Origin: Pipra filicauda
Taxonomy: Eukaryota > Chordata > Aves > Passeriformes > Pipridae
Assembly: GCF_003945595.2 (NCBI RefSeq)
Contig: NW_024104400.1
Location: 1,501,245 to 1,565,244, forward strand
DNA length: 64,000 bases
Direction of reading: 5' to 3'
Part shown: in pieces, positions 13,718 to 25,700 of the stretch
Layout: the number at the start of each line of letters is the position of its first letter
How positions within the stretch are numbered: the stretch's first letter is position 1
Program-made: the position numbers and the translations under genes
Notes under the pieces: model-generated
The model's input: the letters and a program-made list of their open reading frames with translations, nothing else
Told to the model about the DNA's origin: nothing
Database searches by the model: none

Positions 13718-13777
13718 GACTGATGGATCATGTAGGGGACTGATGGATCATGTAGAGGACTGATGGATTATGTAGCA
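13718..13777. repeat. 20-bp tandem repeat, three copies
   Basis: The unit GACTGATGGATCATGTAGGG occurs three times head to tail at 13718-13737, 13738-13757 and 13758-13777. The last two copies differ by one to four bases. It lies directly beside the antisense CR1 fragment, so it is probably a replication-slippage product at the insertion edge. Confidence 0.85.
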
Positions 13778-16700
13778 CCTTCTTGTTGGTCCTTTTTGGA
13801 AGCTGGGAGTGATCCTACCTTCCCATTCCTTCCAGCCCCTGTACAGGATGCTCCAAGCACGGGATCATCCTCCAGCTCTTCTGACAGTCAAACCCCAGCC
13901 ACTAAACCCGGGGTTAAGTAAGGCAAAGGTTTATCATTAAACAGGAAGATCTGTTGATCCCTATCACAGCCTAAGCTGGGGGTTTGTTCCTCCCAGCACA
14001 AGATTTATTCCTCTCATACAAATCCACCAAAGGCTATTTTCTTGCCCTCCATCTTTGAAACAAGGGTTTCAGGGTTATGAGGAAAAGAAGAGGGTATGTG
14101 GAGGCAGCACCAGGCAGAACCTGGCTTAGAAGAGAACTCAGCAAAACTAATAATTTAACTTCGTCCTTTTTTTAAAGTTCTTCCACACAAAGCAGCTGTA
14201 TAATATATGAATGTTACATGATAAAAAACTTTAAAGACAACCAAGAGTTTAACAGTCATTTCCTTAGAGATTTTGCTTACATTTCCATTAATAATATAAA
14301 TTATAGATGTCCTAAGTTACAACATTACATACCACTTTCCCAGGGCATTCATGACTTATTTAATCTGGAACTGCATGCTCCTGTTTTTCCATAATGGACA
14401 TCAAATGCCATGTCAAGATTTTATTGAACTAACTTGCTGATAAAGGACTTATTTCACAACATATGGGCTATTTCTTCATCAAAGAATATGAGAATAATTG
14501 TCAGCAAATGAAAACTGCCAGAAATATATGATTGTTCTAAGTGTTGGACTGACTTTGTTACCAGATTTGAGCTTAATCCTTAATTGGAAAGTTATCACTG
14601 GCTATGAAACACACAAGAACATTTAAGTGCCTCCCACAGTGACCATGAAAATCCAGAGAATGATAGTTTAATTAGCAATCCCAGAGATACCAGGCAGTGC
14701 TCAAAAACTAAAGCACTACCAGCGTTATTGCTGGGAAGAAGGAGGGACTCAAACATTTCCACCAGCCTGTTGGGCCTCAGGCCTTTGCTGTCAAGGAGGA
14801 TAGTGATGATTATGGCCTGCAATTACCAGATTATTTTACAGAGGCCTTTGACAACAAGGTTGCAGCGTTTGGTGAAGGCTCCGTTTCCTTTCTCTGTCGC
14901 AAACGCCTGACTTTGCTCCGATGCTTATGCAGACTTCAGTCAGAAAGTACTGCTCATTTACATGACCTAGATAGAATAATAGTGAGAAAGATGTTCCTTG
15001 ATCTTTTTTCTCTTGATTTGCTACATTCAGCCTGGAAGAAAAACACAGTCATGGGAATGCATTGTTGCTTTTATGTCGGCATTAGGAAGCGGTGCTGGGG
15101 AGATTGGGGGATAGATCTGAGCAGAAGCCTTGCAATAAACGGGCAGAAAAACACATGGAATAGCTTTAGGGATTACAGATTACAGAGCTTTGCTTATTTT
15201 TTTTTTTAAAAAGTTCCCTGTTTGGTGACTTTTGAAACCTGATTTCACTACAGTGGCCTATGGCTGACAAGAACTGTGAGGGAGGTGGTTTCACTCCAGC
15301 ACGGCTTTGTTTGGAACCTGTCAGGAATGAGGGCAGTGGCTCAGTGCAATGGGTGGCACATTCCATGGTTACTCATTTCAAAGTCATTACCTCAGATGGC
15401 ACAATGTATTAAAAAGGGCTCTGAACTGCCTTGAACCGTGGTTCAGGAATAGTCTGAACACATCTCGCCTCTGTTTGGCCTCAGCTCTTGCTCAGTTGGA
15501 TCCATTCCTGAATCCCGTGGTCCATCACAAGCTCCTTTTCTGATCCAGACAAGGCTTCTCATGTTCTGTGACATTCTCGTGGGTGGGAGGAATAAATCTT
15601 TCTTGAAACAACAAAACAAGAAGCAGAGGAAATGCCCAGGTACAACCATCCATGGGCTGCCACGATGACAATGCCGTGGGAGGAGTTGAAGGAACATTTC
15701 TCTGGGGTTGGAGGGATTGGTGACAAAGCAGGGCCATGTGCACTGATCTCTGCAATGGAGAATGAAGCTGAATTAATCATCTGCTCAGGAAAGAGAGAAA
15801 CAGAGTTACTGTTTTTAACAGCTGTAAATATTTTATTCCATGTAGAACAAAAAATAGACAGTTGTCCTGAAGGTTGCAGAAACCCCAAATACAGACAAAC
15901 CATGACTAGTACTACTAATAAAGAAATCACAGATTATCTGATAGCCAAGTTCTTTCAGAAAAATTATAGTTACTACCTGAACTAAAACTATAGCAGCCTG
16001 AATAAAGGAAAATGCAAACCATCGTTGTCAGGAGGAGCTTCAGTAACAGGACACAAAAGACTTAGAAAGTTCTCATCCTGGAAAGAGAGGTCCTGATTCC
16101 AAAATAATAATTTTGGACCTCTTTTGTCATCCAAGGACAATTCAAATGAGTGGAAGTATGCTCACTGACATTGATGGGCTTTGAATTCAGGCTCCATCCT
16201 CTTTCAAAAATATGTCAGAATATATAAAAAAGTCTGCCTAGTCAAGCCCGGGTAGGAAATGTGAGACAAAAGGGCATTGACATAATGTCTGTCAAATGAC
16301 AGGAATCGGGGAAATAGTCCAAACAATCATGAATGAAGATTTTTTCATGTCATGGCTAGGCTTTGTGGACAAAGATTTGGGATTTTGTTTTCATGTAATT
16401 GTGTCAAAATACCAAGCTCACAGCCAGCATAGCTTCTCTCAAATTCTTCCATGCTTGTATTGAACTTATATTAAGAATTTTAAGAAAGAATAGCCCCAAA
16501 ACAACTTGTACAATTTCCAATAGCTAATAGAAATATTTATTCTCAATTCTGGCCCACTATTGCCTAAAAAGAGAAATATTGTGCCTTTGAAAGCTTTGCC
16601 ATTATTATGTCCATTGTAAACAGCTATTTGGACAGAACTAAAGCTACTGAAAGTGGTCTCCCAAAACTCAGAGAGGAAGCTGACATGCTGTTCAGTCTTC

Positions 16701-16934
16701 TTGGAGAATTGATGTGAATCCTTTTGTAAAGGAGATCTGTGCTCTGAGCACTCCAACTGCATCACAGAATACTAATCACACTATTTCCCAAAGCAAAAGA
16801 AAAATAAAAAAGGTTAGAGTGCATCAGTGAGCTGAGAATGGTACAGCTCTTTGGAGACATTTGGGGGGGGGGGGAAGGGGAGGCCTGTCTGCATCCTTAA
16901 CTGTATAAACAAGAATCCTGAAGGGTAGAGCATA
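13778..16934. other. Non-coding spacer, no recognisable features
   Basis: I see nothing identifiable apart from a 14-base G run just before the next CR1 (about 16863-16874) and several overlapping chance-like open frames on both strands (15.4-16.0 kb). One TCAGATGGCAC near 15394 resembles the right half of a CTCF motif but fails the left half. Confidence 0.55.
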
Positions 16935-17174
16935 CACTGCCAGAGGGCAGGGTTAGATGGGATACTGGGAAGGAATTCTTGGCTGTGAGGGTGATGAAGC
17001 CCTGGCACAGGTTGCCCAGAGAAGCTGTGGCTGTCCCTGGATCTCTGGAAGTGTCCGAGGCCAGGTAGGACAGGGTTTGGAGCAACCTGGTATAGTGGAA
17101 GATGTCCCTGCCCATGGCAGGGGGATGGAACTGGATGATTTTAAGGTCCCTCCCAACCCAAACCATCCTGTGAA
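16935..17174 (+). mobile_element. CR1 LINE 3'-end fragment, sense
   Basis: The fragment begins with the avian CR1 block CACTGCCAGAGGGCAGGG, then GATGGGATACTGGGAAGG. It continues through GCCCTGGCACAGGTTGCC, AGAAGCTGTGGCTG and GGAGCAACCTGG to the terminal AAGGTCC..CCAACCCAAACCATCCTGTGA. It is 5'-truncated and diverged (for example an altered AGGTAGGACAGG block), so it is an old, immobile copy. Confidence 0.92.
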
Positions 17175-18434
17175 TATCTGTTAAATATTCATTTGTATTT
17201 CATGTTCTCCCATATGGATGGGAAACAGAGGAGAGATCTCAGCCTGTGTACTTTAACCCAGCCCCAGTGGAGGGGAGCAGACATGGGAACAGCATCATCC
17301 TCCTCCCCTGATGTGCTGGGGGAACTCGGAGCAGCGTGGGAAGAAAAGGGCACAGAGGAAAGATCACTGAAGAGAAAGGTGGAACTGCTTTGTTCTGCCT
17401 TTTTTTCTGGAATCTGAGTTTTCCCCCCTGACATAAAAGGGTAGGGCTGCAGATCTCAGACAATGGTTCAGAGTCAGAATGCACCTCCTGAACCACAGGA
17501 TGCAAAACTTGTGCTGCAGGAGGTGCAGAGAGTCACAAATGGGGCCGAAAAAACGCTGCTTGGCACATCTCAGTAAAAGGTTTCACCTTCATCTGTCAGA
17601 AAGGTACTAAACTTCAGGATTAGGAATATTTAAAACATTTCTTCCTTCATAACAAAAGGGAGAGATTGACTAGTGGTCCCAGTGCTAAGAGTCAAAATAC
17701 ATGCTGTACTTGTCTATCTAAAGTGCTGTAGGAGTACAAATTGACTCCTCAGTGCCGTCATTCTTTCACTACAGAATGAGCAGCTCATAGGAGGAAATAT
17801 CCTGGCTCTGAATGTGGCCAGAACAAAAGAGTTTTCTTCCAGTAGTTTTTTTCTTGGGTAAGACTTTTCATACTGTGTTTGACATTCTGAATTGCCTGAT
17901 TATATAGTGCAAGACTCCAGCAACATTTTGCATTGTGAGGATGGAGCTGCTCAGCATTTTGCCAGATGCCAAGCGATATTCTGATGTTTCTGTCTTCACT
18001 TTGAGCTGAGTGACAGTCAGCATATCCACAATGAAGCCAAGACAATCTGCTATCAAGTTACAGTAGTGACATTTTCCCTGATGAAGATCCCAGAACTCGT
18101 TGGAATAAAGCTCCTTAAAACTCGGTGTCTGGAACGGCTCCAGCGTGGCTCGCGCTCGGTGTAATATGCTGATATATTTGTGCCAGAGCAATAAGTGGAT
18201 CAGTGGGTAGAGCTTTGGTAAGTGAGTCCATACGTACTGCACCATTTCCTGGCTCACAGCTCCGGGTGTTGCAGGCTGTGTGCAGTGGGGGAGGTGCCAG
18301 AGCTGATCAAGCAGTGTAATTTTATACATTACTGAATCAGTGCAGGAGAAACCTGGAGGGACAAAGCATCATCTTCTCTTTGAACTGCACTGTAAAATCC
18401 GACAGCTCTCTTAGCCCAACCATGCTCTGATACG
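17175..18434. other. Region immediately upstream of the CNKSR2 exon
   Basis: No named feature is recognised. The stretch includes an unidentified 153-codon open frame on the minus strand (17868-18329), discussed as a finding rather than as a gene. CpG content rises slightly from about 18110 (GGAACGG, GCGTGG, CTCGCGCTCGG). The CNKSR2 5' UTR or promoter could lie in the last few hundred bases. I cannot place a TATA box or transcription start with confidence. Confidence 0.45.
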
Positions 18435-18478
18435 TTTTTCCTCTCCTTTTTTCCCTGATTTTGGTGTGAATGATAAAG
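18435..18478 (+). promoter_or_regulatory. Candidate 3' splice acceptor just before the start codon
   Basis: A pyrimidine tract (TTTTTCCTCTCCTTTTTTCC, about 18435-18454) is followed, with no intervening AG, by the first AG at 18477-18478. The start codon follows 7 bases later. A possible branch-point-like CCTGATT lies inside the stretch. If used, the CNKSR2 start codon would sit in a second exon and the promoter would be further upstream. If not used, this is ordinary 5' UTR. The sequence alone cannot decide. Confidence 0.35.
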
Positions 18479-18485
18479 TGATCTG

Positions 18486-18552
18486 ATGATGGCTCTCGTT
18501 ATGGAACCTATTAGCAAGTGGACGCCCAAGCAAGTAGTGGATTGGATGAAAG
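18486..18552 (+). CDS. CNKSR2: CNKSR2 first coding exon (N-terminus, start of SAM domain)
   Basis: CNKSR2 (connector enhancer of kinase suppressor of Ras 2, also MAGUIN/CNK2) is a scaffold of the postsynaptic density. It links Ras/Raf/MAPK and Rho-family signalling to synaptic membranes through SAM, CRIC, PDZ and PH domains. This exon encodes only the first 22-23 residues. After MAL-V it reads MEPISKWTPKQVVDWMK, and the next codon is split by a GT donor (AAAG|GTAGGA at 18552/18553, phase 1). The W-x-P-x-x-V-x-x-W pattern is helix 1 of the SAM domain. Two ATGs are in tandem; the second (18489) aligns with the known vertebrate start. An in-frame TAA lies 12 bases upstream at 18474. The MAL extension, SKW and WMK favour CNKSR2 over CNKSR3, although PKQ also fits CNKSR3. 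The next exon (LDDCLQQY...) was not found, so only this exon is present. Confidence 0.82.
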
Positions 18553-18899
18553 GTAGGATCATTTATTACCGTGTATTGTCTATACTTTGGATCCTTGCAA
18601 TTTCCATATCTGCTCTGGCATTCTTTGTTTTGGGAAGAGTTTATTCAGTTGTGATAATCCGTGTGCTGCCTTGCTCAGTAGTTGTTACAGACAGGCTGAG
18701 CAGAGGCTGGTTAAGCTGTGCAGCATGTTGTTGGAATTGCTGCCGAGAGCGGAGTGGGATCAGATGCGTTTGTTGGGGAATGCAGACAGAAAGTGTTTGT
18801 GTCTCAGGGCTCCATCACTGCCTCTCACAGAGGAACGTCGTGATGTTTGGCTGCTTTAAATTTGCCCTGATTAGGTCTGGTTTGCTCATATCAGGTGAT

Positions 18900-19310
18900 C
18901 TGATGCAGTGGCTGTGCAGCACTCGGCTGTAGTTTCGGGTACCACAAGGAGCGTGAGGTGCCCGTGGCTGGACCGAGGGGTCCTGCTCCTTTAGTGACAC
19001 GTCCTGATGTGTCCAGCCTTCCCAGCTGGGCGTCCAAGGCTCCCGTGTGCCCGTGTGCCGCGGGCACCGTGGACAGAGCAGGGCTGAGCTCGGGGAAACT
19101 CGTCGGGATAAGTTGGCAGGAAGGATGATTTCCCTGCACATTCGCAGTTTCCCAACACAGCCGTCAGCTCTGACATGTTGTGCCTGACAATGCTCGGCTG
19201 TGCTGCAAACACACCGGGATGGATGGGAGGGGGAAGGGGGGATTGCTCCTGATGATGAGTGGTTTGAATTTCTCCGGCGTGGGGGGAAATGTATTCCCAC
19301 GGTGGGATGC
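18900..19310. promoter_or_regulatory. CpG-enriched zone just 3' of the first coding exon
   Basis: About 22 CpG dinucleotides occur in roughly 410 bases, with the densest run GTGTGCCGCGGGCACCGTGG near 19050-19070. Flanking DNA has only a few per kilobase. Such zones often represent the decayed 3' part of a promoter CpG island spanning exon 1. Long stop-free frames here (for example 213 codons on the minus strand at 18815-19456) are best explained by the GC-rich, stop-poor composition and not by a gene. Confidence 0.4.
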
Positions 19311-22300
19311 ATTAGTGTTGTTTTACAGAGCTTCTGATGAGCTGTCTGTCTTGGAGACAATTCCTGCCACGGGGGATCTCTGTTACATAAGGACAAGAGG
19401 TGCAAATTTGGGGGGTGTGTTACCCGTGCAAATGATTTCTGTAATGTGATTACCAACTTATTGGGGGGCTGAATTGGATGCCCACTGTAATGTCCTTAAA
19501 GCTTTCAAAGTGCTGTCATTAATAAGGGAACGGTTCTGATCTCATTTTGCTGAGCTACATTCCCATACTTCCCTGAAATTGGGCTGTTTGGGTGCTCATC
19601 AGACACGTTACCAGTATGAGCTAATTATTCTTTTACAGACACAGAGTATTGGGAAGCAAATGGGATCGAGGGGAATGTATGTACTTTGTTTCTCAGGTGT
19701 TTGGGAACTCAGGGTAATTGAGAGGGCTTAAGCAGGTCATTGGGATGGATCCTGAAACCTTTAGATGCAGGATTGATTCTCAGGCTCCGGGGTCATTACC
19801 TGATAGCAGATCCTAATGTATGCACAGAGGAGAGCTTTCTGATCCACACCTTTATTCTCAGCACATAAAAGAGTTAAAAAGTTGACAGATCCTTCTGCTT
19901 TTTAACTCATTACTTGAATTATAATGTAAATTAAATGTCAAAGTGTGTAGAATACTTGTTGCTACGTTTAAAAATACTGCCTGCTACTTTTTTATCCTTT
20001 TTATTGCCAACTGGTTACATCCTGGGCAACACTAATCCATGATGTGCAGTGCATGCCATGGGAAGCAAGAAGGTCGTACAAATACAAGGTTTGAAATGTC
20101 TGGAGGTGCCTGACAGTAGGATTTCTCTACCAGACTGCATCTCGCATCCATAGGGACGTCTGGAGTAGGCAGGATTGCCAGTGCTGTGCCTCTGGGCTTA
20201 GGCATAAATAAGGATAATGCAACGAACATTGGAGTATTTAAGACATCGATATTTTCCTTGGTGACATGAGCTGCAGACCCACAAACAGGGCAGTTACCCT
20301 TTAGTCCATTTTCCCCACATTAGTATTACAAGCCCCTTTTTTATCCCAGTATTTAGTTGCAGCCAAAGAAAAGACCCGACCCACACAAATGGCAGTGGAC
20401 CAGAATTAGTTTAAAACTACTTGTAAACACCTTGCATGGCAAAAAAATTGCCCAATTGTGGCCCATTTTCCTGTATTTCCCCATGTTCTGTATCTCAGCT
20501 CCATTGGGTACAGTCATCCTGCTCAATCCATGTGTCAGAGAGGTCCAAGGTCTGCACAGGTAACTTTCAGTGATAAGGTAGTTTATTCTTCTATTCTGAA
20601 AGGTACAATTTTTTGACAGCAATAAAGAATACATTAGAGACATTTTAGAAAAATCACCACTTTATGAATGAGCAATATTATCTTTACTATTGATAGCAAC
20701 ATGTTAATAATCAATATAAAAATATTGCAAGTGTAATACACATTTTGGGGGGCTTAAAATACATATTCAATATTTTTTTATCTGTACAGATTGTAAATTA
20801 CAATCTATTTCAGAGGGAAATGAGAGCAATGCGCTTTTTAAACTTGTACTTGGCATAATTATTTAAGCTACTGTAACTTACTTCTAAAATCTCCTAGCAA
20901 AGTGCACGTTTGAAAGTAACTAGCACTGAGTACCAGCAACATCAAATAATTATAGAGAAGATGGAAGAAAGCCACAAAAATGATGTTAATGGTTTGAGAC
21001 CTGGGGACCCAGAATGTGTCCTGGTTACAGTTTGAAATCAGAGCCCGAGCCCCCCCCACAAGAGGAGACACCCTTCTGTTCTTTTCCTTAAGGAAATGTT
21101 ACTTGCCAAAAAAGTAAGAATGGGTAGGCTTAAAGGAACATTATTATGACAAGTTGGCATCTTGTATTTATCCACAGTTGCTCTCTGGGGAGCGCATTCA
21201 ACTGGAATTCAATTAGGGAACTGCAGCTGATGGTGTGGACAACCTGAAAAGGCCATGCAAGTCTTGAGCAATTGATTCCTGAGGCTCACAGAGGATCTAG
21301 AAGTTAAAACTCTGGGTGCTTTTGTGTTAAAGATATTGTCCTTGTACAAAAATACCTTGTCAAGTTTAGCAGTTACACAGCAGAAGGCACTGTGGTCAAG
21401 AAGAATATTTTTGAAGGAGCTGAAAACGTTAATTTTGAAGGGATTTTTAACAATAGTTTTCAGTCACTATTCTTTTCCCCCCCAAATTTTCCAAAGTTTT
21501 ACTTCAGAAAATGAACAAGCATTTCCCCTGGTACACACTCATTTCTTACATAACTTACATGTTTTCCTGGGTTTATGTACTAAGGACCCAAAAGGTACTT
21601 TAAGAAAAACCTTTGCCTTGCTCAAATTCCATTGTGGCCCTGTTGGAAAACAAATATTGACCACAGAACTTGCAAGTGCAGTGAGGATCAGAGTAGTTTC
21701 TAATTTGGCCAGTTTTAACTTTAACATATTAATGTGAGTAAATGACAAACTAGACTTTAATGTGTATGTTTGGAATGTTTTATCTGGAGACTTTGGTTGC
21801 TTTTTGGCCCAGGAACTCAGTGTGAGACTCAGTGACACTTTGCAGGTTTTCAGTGACCCTCAAAAACCAAAGCCCATCTATTTTACCAGGCACTGGGAGT
21901 CCTGCACAGAATTTGGGGGCTTGGGGCACAGAGAGGAGGTCTGATGTGCTGGTGAATTAATAAAAGCATGTTAGATTGTGTCTCCATTGTAACTAGAGTC
22001 TAAAAGGTACTCTCTGTACTTTTACAACTGAGAGCATTGAAGATGCTGTGCTTCCTAAGGGAAGCAGTTTACAAGTAGGTCATTTAAAATGTGAACTCAT
22101 TTACAGGGAAGTGACACCTCTGTTTAAATAAATACTCACTTTTCAGAGCAGCCAAATGTAATGAAATGAAACACAATGCAGTGAAATACAGCTGTGACTT
22201 TCAGAGAATGGGATGTTATTGAACAGCTGAAAATTAAAATGGGAAACCAGCTATTTCTTAAGTACCTGTAAGTAATAACTCCACACGGAGTCTGGGATTC

Positions 22301-22467
22301 AAAGTCTTGGGGACTGACAGGTTTGTCTGCCCAAACAGCCTTCAGTGGAGGTTTCTCATCATGAATGCTCTGCTTTAGACACTCATTTCACAACTGCAAG
22401 CCATTTTTTCATCTTTATGTCTAGAATTTCTCCGCTCTCAACAGGAGATGCAGACATGAAAAAATAA
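19311..22467. other. Intronic spacer, no recognisable features
   Basis: No exon, RNA gene, transposon or tandem array was recognised. A 137-codon open frame at 21324-21737 has no similarity I recognise and no supporting splice or codon signal, so I treat it as chance. Confidence 0.55.
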
Positions 22468-22723
22468 AAATTAATTCAGTTGGTAAACTGATTAACTGTG
22501 CTGCACTGATCCTGTGCAGAATAATTATATGTTTAGCTGAAGGGTTTTCCTTAGCATGTAATTCCCTGATTTCAGGCTGGCTCATAAAAGAGAAAGGAAG
22601 GGAGGGAGGGGGAGCAGGGAAGCTGATGACGTGAGTGGACTTGTTAACATTCCCATCACGCAGGGCTCCGGCAAAGCCCTCTCAGTCTTCCTTTGCTTTT
22701 CATTAGATCACTACCTGTTCTGG
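22468..22723 (+). repeat. Unnamed dispersed repeat, copy A (pairs with 32852-33103)
   Basis: This segment aligns along its whole length, in the same orientation, with 32852-33103. Shared landmarks in order: TAATTCAGTT; AACTGTGCTGCA; AGGGTTTTCCTTAGCA against AAGGTTTTCCTGAGCA; GTAATTCCCTGA against GCAGTTCCCTGA; a purine-rich GGAGGG stretch; GGGAAGCTG(A/C)TGAC; an 18-base identity GGGCTCCGGCAAAGCCCT at 22663-22680; and ATCACT(A)CCTG. By eye they are roughly two-thirds to three-quarters identical. I cannot assign the family: it may be an old transposon, a segmental duplication or a duplicated conserved element. Confidence 0.75.
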
Positions 22724-25700
22724 AGCAATGTGTCATAGCCAGGGAGTCTCCTCTGTTTGCAGGACATAATATTGGTAAAAGCTCAGAATGTACTGGAAAC
22801 ACAGCTAAATATTATGATCTGCTGCAAAAGCAGCCCTGTGGGTGCTGAGCCGGGTGATACCTGGCTGCCCTGACCCCCTGCCTGACCTTAGAATCCCATA
22901 ATGCAAGAACACAATTCCACAAGATACAATTTGGAACTGGAGTGGATAAGAGAGGTCATACCTTATTTAAAAAAATGCAGGGTTTATAACATCTTTTCAG
23001 CTCTTCCCGAAGACAAATGGGTTTGGAAGAGACCTGAGCCACCAACGCAGGCGCCCTCAGAATTACCGTTGAATTTCCAAGCAGTTCTAAAGTGAAGGTT
23101 TCGTCGTTTTCCTTCTGTTCTCACCAATTTTACAAGTGAAACAAACAATTTACTGTTGTGGCTCCCCCCTGGATTCCTGTGTTCCACTGGCACCACGTTT
23201 CCAGTTGTCACTAGGAAGCCACTGAAGCAGAACTGGCTGCAATTCCCCTCTGATTCCTCTTGCAAGTTTTGGACTTTTATACTTTTTAGTAATTACTTTT
23301 GGGAACAACTGTTGAGTGTTGTAAACTGTTCACTTTAAAAGGGTTCAGCAGAGCACAGCTCAGAGTTGACTGCTTTGCAATGCCAGTGGTTAAGATCAGG
23401 TTTCAGGGAACAGGTTTCCAATGTTCAGGACATTTAAGGGTTGGAATGAACCGTCTGGGCAGGTTTGGCCATTCTGTGTAGGTTGTTTTGAATACAGTTA
23501 AGAAGAGCTCCAACATCCCTCTGGAAGAGTTTCTCTACCCAGCCTGTCTACAGCAGAGTGTCCTAAGGTCTTCTCAGGGCTTCTACCACCTCAGCAAGAT
23601 TTTGAGATGGTTTCTCGCATGGGAATGACCCTCGTCTTTGACACGTGAAAACATTCCCGAAGAGATTCCAGCTCTGCCTTCCTCCTGGATATTTCATGGC
23701 TTATATCTCCCAGAATACCTGTGGGACAATATGTCTAAAGCTCAAAAAATCTTAGTGCTGTATTTTATGAGGAGCAAACAGCACAGCCTCCTGAGAGCAG
23801 ACTTTCAGAGTGTTCATCAGGGTTTCAGCCCCAGCAGCAAACACAGACCTGTCCTTCTTTTACTGACACTTTACAAACAGCCCATTCCTTTCAGCCTGAG
23901 AGGTTAAAATATCATACAGAGCTCAGAGGCCTGGCAGGATAACTAAGAGCCAGTGCCCCCAAGGCTTTGACTATTATCAGTTTGAATTCAACCTGTGCAC
24001 CACTGGCAACCTGGAGGGACAAGGAAACCCTTTGCTGAGTCTGTGACTCCAATTTGTGCCTTCCCAGTAGCTGTGCAGTCATGGCTGGGGTCGTGGCCTA
24101 CACACTGGGTATTGTACAAAGACCTCCCCAGTACTTGTCATACTGCATGGGAATTATTTGGCTGAGGTATTTCTGCATCCCTATCACTGTTACCCCATTT
24201 TTACTACCATCTTTTTGAGGACCAATTAAAGACTGGTCTATATATCTTCTAAGAACCAACTGGATTAGCACTATCTCCATAAAAGATTTCAGCAACATTT
24301 AGCAATTTAATGGTCTGTATTTATTATCAGGTTATTTAGGAATATATTCTGAAATTTCCCTATCTACAAAGCAGATATATTCAGACCTTTTAAGAAAGGT
24401 AATTCTGCTCACAGGGAAAAGTCTGAGCTGAATGAAAGTCTCTCAAGTCACGTTTATCAAGCGTAACTAATCTTCCAGGTCCTTATGTAAAGAAATTTGC
24501 TTTATTGTCTTGCAGCTTAATATCAGCAGTCAGACACCATTGTCATGCACTGCTGTGTCTTGTAACCTTTACCATGTGTTAAGACACATTATGCAAAATC
24601 CCAGCTTTCTCCCAGTTCTGACCATTGCAGGGAGGACGGAGTGGATCAGAGGGGATCAACCTTCTCCAACTCTCCATTATTTCACAATGTCTCATATTAT
24701 GAAGCAAAATTCAGAATAAACTGGCTCCTGTGGATGACAATTTCAGACCACCTTAATGAGGTGCTGTGTGTCAAGACACTGCAAAGCACTGGATCCTGCT
24801 GAGCAATAGGAGACTTTCATGGTCTCTCCCCAGACTTTCTTGCCCTGCTAAACCCAATTTCTAAATTTTTCCTTGCTTTGGCAGGAATGACACCACCCCA
24901 TGTACCATACCATTGAGAACTCTGTGTGGAACACTTTTACCAGTTTATGAAACATGTATTTCCTATAAAAAGAGCAGAACATCTCAGTGTTACAGGATTC
25001 CTGGCTGCCTAAGTAGGAGAGCAGTTTGAGAAACATTAAACTTTGCAGAAAAATACATTCCAAGTACCATTTTAGTGCATGCTGGAAAAACACTGCCTAG
25101 ATGGTGGAGTGTCAGGCAAAGTTCTGTTCCAGCTCCTGTCTCCAAACCCATGGGAAGGCAGCTCCAGGACTCTTGGGACTGTCTTCAGGGTAATCTTCTA
25201 ACTGGACACTGGGCTTGAGTAAAGAAATGTTCCTCCTTAATGACATTTCCATACATCTCATTCCAATGGGTTTAATTCCTGCATTTCTGTTTGCAGTGAA
25301 GAAAAGGATACAAGAGGCACAGCAAATATTACAACCCTTGCACACGTCAGGAAAGCAAAAAGTTTGTTACATTTTGTCTTTTGCACAGTTCTTTTAACAC
25401 CTACGAAGGTTTAAAAGCTAAAAAAGAGAGAATTTATCCTTTGGTTGCCCTTCTTTCTGCAAACATGTCCTGCCATGCTGACAGAAATGGAGGTTGTGGT
25501 TGTGCTGGTGGAATTAGTGACATTGTTGATATTAAATGAAGCGTTTTACTTAATAAACTACAAGAGTATCAAATATTACTGGGCAATAAAATACATTCAT
25601 CACCCCCACCCAGAATAATTTTGTAGATATCTTCTAAATGCTACTTTTGTAGTTTAGGTATTTTAGCAAACATGACCTTCTCTTCCCTAATGCCATTGTA

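Noticed and set aside
18815..19456. 213-codon open frame on the minus strand, the longest in the window
   Set aside because: It lies in CpG/GC-rich, stop-poor DNA beside the CNKSR2 exon. The protein is rich in Pro, Ser, Arg, His and Cys with no recognisable domain, and other frames there are open too. Composition explains it.
23430..23480. Possible CR1 tail (AAGGGTTGGAATGAACC)
   Set aside because: Only one short block resembles CR1. The terminal CCAACCCAAACCATTCT and upstream blocks are missing.
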